Source: Streptomyces paludis
GTDB taxonomy: Bacteria; Actinomycetota; Actinomycetes; Streptomycetales; Streptomycetaceae
Reading direction: 5' to 3'
Assembly: GCF_003344965.1 (NCBI RefSeq)
Contig: NZ_CP031194.1
Location: forward strand, 3,162,001 to 3,226,000
Length of the DNA stretch: 64,000 bases
Shown: positions 61,941 through 64,000 of the stretch, piece after piece
Layout: every line of letters begins with the position of its first letter
Position numbering within the stretch: the stretch's first letter is position 1
Made by a program: the position numbers and the translations under genes
The notes under the pieces: model-generated
The model's input: the letters and a program-made list of their open reading frames with translations, nothing else
What the model was told of the DNA's origin: nothing
Database searches by the model: none

Positions 61941-63896
61941 ATGCCGACCGAGACATTCGAGTTCCAGGTGGAAGCTCGCCAGCTTTTGCAGATGATGATC
62001 CATTCGATCTATTCGAACAAGGATGTCTTTCTGCGGGAGCTTATCTCCAATGCCTCCGACGCACTGGACAAACTCCGGTTGGAAGTTCTGCGGGACGACG
62101 GGCTCAAGGAAGATGTGTCGGACCTCCATATCGGTATCGAGGTCGACAAGAAGGAGCGCACACTGACCGTGCGCGACAACGGCATCGGTATGTCGCATGC
62201 CGAGGTTGTGCAGCTCATCGGGACGATCGCGAATTCCGGTACCGCAAAATTCCTCAAGGAGCTGAAGGAGAGCCGGGAAAGCCGCGAGGGCCAGGAAGCG
62301 GGGACTGTTTCCGAGGAGTTGATCGGGCAGTTCGGGGTGGGGTTCTACGCGAGCTTCATGGTGGCCGACGAGGTGACGTTGCTGACCCGGCGTGCCGGGG
62401 AGAGTACGGGGACGCGCTGGGAGTCGAGCGGGGAGGGGACGTACACCGTCGAGTCGGTGGACGACGCGCCGCAGGGGACGTCCGTGACGCTGCGGCTGAA
62501 GCCCGAGGACACCGAGGACCAGCTCTTCGACTACACGTCCGGCTGGAAGATCCGGGAAATCGTCAAGCGGTACTCGGACTTCATCACCTGGCCCATCCGG
62601 ATGGCCGCCGAATCGACCGTCTCGGCCGACGAAGAGAGCGTCGACGGGACTCCGCGTGAACCCGAGACCGTCAATTCGATGAAGGCCCTGTGGGCGCGGT
62701 CCCGGAGCGAGGTGACCGATGAAGAGTACAACGAGCTGTACAAGCACATCAGTCACGACTGGACCGATCCGCTGGAAACCGTCCGCATGCAGGCGGAAGG
62801 CACCTTCGAATACCAGGCGCTGCTCTTCATTCCGTCCCACGCCCCGCAGGACCTGTTCATGCAGGGACACAAGCGCGGTGTGCAGCTGTACGTGAAGCGC
62901 GTGTTCATCATGGACGACTGCGAAGCGCTCATGCCGGAATACCTGCGCTTCGTCAAGGGTGTGGTGGACGCCCAGGACCTGTCGCTGAATGTGTCGCGGG
63001 AGATCCTCCAGCAGGACCGTCAGATCCAGTTGATGCACCGGCGGCTGGTGAAGAAGGTGCTGTCCACGGTGAAGGACATGATGTCCGCGCACCCGGACCG
63101 CTACGCGACGTTCTGGCGGGAGTTCGGCCGGGTCGTCAAGGAAGGGCTGCTCAGCGACTACGAGAACCGCGACGCGATCCTCGGTGTCTCGTCGTTCGCC
63201 ACCACCCAGGACACGGAGAAGCCGACCACCCTGCGCGCCTATGTGGAGCGTATGAAGGAAGGCCAGCAGCACATCTTCTACATGACCGGCGAGTCGCGCT
63301 CGGCCATCGAGAGTTCGCCGCACATGGAGGCGTTCAAGGCCAAGGGCTTCGAAGTGCTGTTGCTGACCGACCCGGTGGACGAGGTCTGGGTGCAGTCCGT
63401 CCCCGAGTTCGAGGGGAAGCAGCTCCAGTCGATCGCCAAGGGCGAGGTCGACCTCGACACCGACGAGGAGAAGAAGGAGGTCGAGGCCGAGCGCGAGAAG
63501 CGGCAGCAGGAGTACGCCGGCCTGCTGACCTGGCTGACGGCCCAACTGAGCGAGCAGGTCAAGGAGGTACGGCTGTCGTCCCGGCTCACCGTGTCGCCCG
63601 CCTGCATCGTCGGGGACACGCACGATGTGACCCCCGCCCTGGAGAACATGTACCGCGCGATGGGCCAGGAGATCCCGCAGGTCAAGCGGATCCTTGAACT
63701 CAACCCCACCCACGGGCTGGTCAGCGGGCTGCGCAAGGCGCATGCCGCGCAGGCGGAGGACTCGGACAGTGGTTCCGGGCTCGACGAGGCCGCCGAGCTG
63801 CTCTACGGGATGGCCCTCCTCGCGGACGGCGGCGAGCTGAGCGACCCGGCGCGCTTTATCCGGCTCATGGCGGACCGGCTGGAGCGCACGCTCTGA
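61941..63896 (+). CDS. htpG: Hsp90-family chaperone HtpG
   Basis: 651 residues, full length. N-terminal GHKL ATPase with FLRELISNASDALDKLR, VRDNGIGMSHAEVVQLIGTI and FGVGFYASFMVADEV; middle domain with LNVSREILQQDRQIQLM including the catalytic-loop Arg; C-terminal dimer domain. It folds client proteins under stress. The region following residue 110 carries a short Glu/Ser-rich insert (ESRESREGQEAG). The 5' part has more AT-ending codons than neighbours. A clean terminator follows. Confidence 0.96.
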   Translation: MPTETFEFQVEARQLLQMMIHSIYSNKDVFLRELISNASDALDKLRLEVLRDDGLKEDVSDLHIGIEVDKKERTLTVRDNGIGMSHAEVVQLIGTIANSGTAKFLKELKESRESREGQEAGTVSEELIGQFGVGFYASFMVADEVTLLTRRAGESTGTRWESSGEGTYTVESVDDAPQGTSVTLRLKPEDTEDQLFDYTSGWKIREIVKRYSDFITWPIRMAAESTVSADEESVDGTPREPETVNSMKALWARSRSEVTDEEYNELYKHISHDWTDPLETVRMQAEGTFEYQALLFIPSHAPQDLFMQGHKRGVQLYVKRVFIMDDCEALMPEYLRFVKGVVDAQDLSLNVSREILQQDRQIQLMHRRLVKKVLSTVKDMMSAHPDRYATFWREFGRVVKEGLLSDYENRDAILGVSSFATTQDTEKPTTLRAYVERMKEGQQHIFYMTGESRSAIESSPHMEAFKAKGFEVLLLTDPVDEVWVQSVPEFEGKQLQSIAKGEVDLDTDEEKKEVEAEREKRQQEYAGLLTWLTAQLSEQVKEVRLSSRLTVSPACIVGDTHDVTPALENMYRAMGQEIPQVKRILELNPTHGLVSGLRKAHAAQAEDSDSGSGLDEAAELLYGMALLADGGELSDPARFIRLMADRLERTL

Positions 63897-63909
63897 CGAC
63901 ACGCACACC

Positions 63910-63941
63910 CGAAGGTGCCTTCCGCCCGGGAGGCACCTTCG
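63910..63941 (+). terminator. Terminator after htpG
   Basis: CGAAGGTGCCT (63910-63920) pairs with AGGCACCTTCG (63931-63941) around ten bases, 14 bp after the stop, followed by GTGTCGTTCT. The last 59 bases of the window show no feature. Confidence 0.85.
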
Positions 63942-64000
63942 TGTCGTTCTGGCGACGCTCCGACGTGACAGTGATCGGCCGCAAAAGCACGGGACGTTGC

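Overview
The window is high-GC actinobacterial DNA, almost certainly a Streptomyces chromosome. It has GC-rich third codon positions, many GTG starts, tightly overlapped operons, bldG, wblA, a Crp regulator and a 'helicase/secretion neighbourhood' Tad locus. From memory, the gene order from bldG to the penicillin-binding protein matches the region around SCO3548-SCO3580 of Streptomyces coelicolor. I could not run a comparison.

Region 1 (1-8.3 kb): a partial RsbW-type anti-sigma kinase and bldG on the minus strand, a divergent DECH-box helicase with a DUF1998-type cysteine cluster, and a seven-gene minus-strand Tad/Flp pilus-type operon. Region 2 (8.8-21.5 kb): HAD-IB phosphatase, a Fic-like protein with a broken catalytic motif, a MinD-like ATPase, a deacetylase-like lipoprotein, a SulP transporter fused to a beta-carbonic anhydrase, acetyl-CoA synthetase, NhaA, a holin-like membrane protein and an epoxide-hydrolase-type protein. 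Region 3 (21.7-36.7 kb): a MarP-type membrane protease, CoA-type Nudix hydrolase, endonuclease III, crp, a metallo-beta-lactamase-fold hydrolase, a second Nudix hydrolase, RidA, a DUF4177 protein, two ArsA-type ATPases, wblA, a class A penicillin-binding protein, a YqeY-like protein, a metallophosphoesterase and tRNA-Pro(CGG).

Region 4 (36.8-61.6 kb) is accessory and starts just after the tRNA gene. It holds a DUF433/DUF5615 toxin-antitoxin-type pair, a helix-turn-helix protein, a protein with an N-terminal motif like those of contractile-injection-system cargo, a membrane-anchored secreted protein, a type I-E Cascade operon (casA-casB-cas7-cas5-cas6e) with no cas3, cas1 or cas2, and a divergent STAND-type ATPase. 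Further on are a two-helix membrane protein, a glycosyltransferase, a SnoaL-like protein, a whiJ-type regulatory trio and a type ISP restriction-modification enzyme. htpG (Hsp90) ends the window.

The most interesting find lies in the 1.1 kb between casA and the STAND ATPase. A degenerate two-repeat CRISPR-like mini-array lies on the cas strand. The first 11 bases of its single pseudo-spacer, directly next to the presumed crRNA handle, are repeated exactly about 580 bp away in a promoter-like segment upstream of a 37-residue predicted membrane peptide. A stem-loop terminator follows the mini-array and another follows the peptide gene. This geometry resembles CRISPR-regulated toxin-antitoxin (CreTA) modules, here with an interference-less Cascade and a STAND ATPase. 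The function is inferred; the repeats, the seed match and the missing genes are visible in the sequence.
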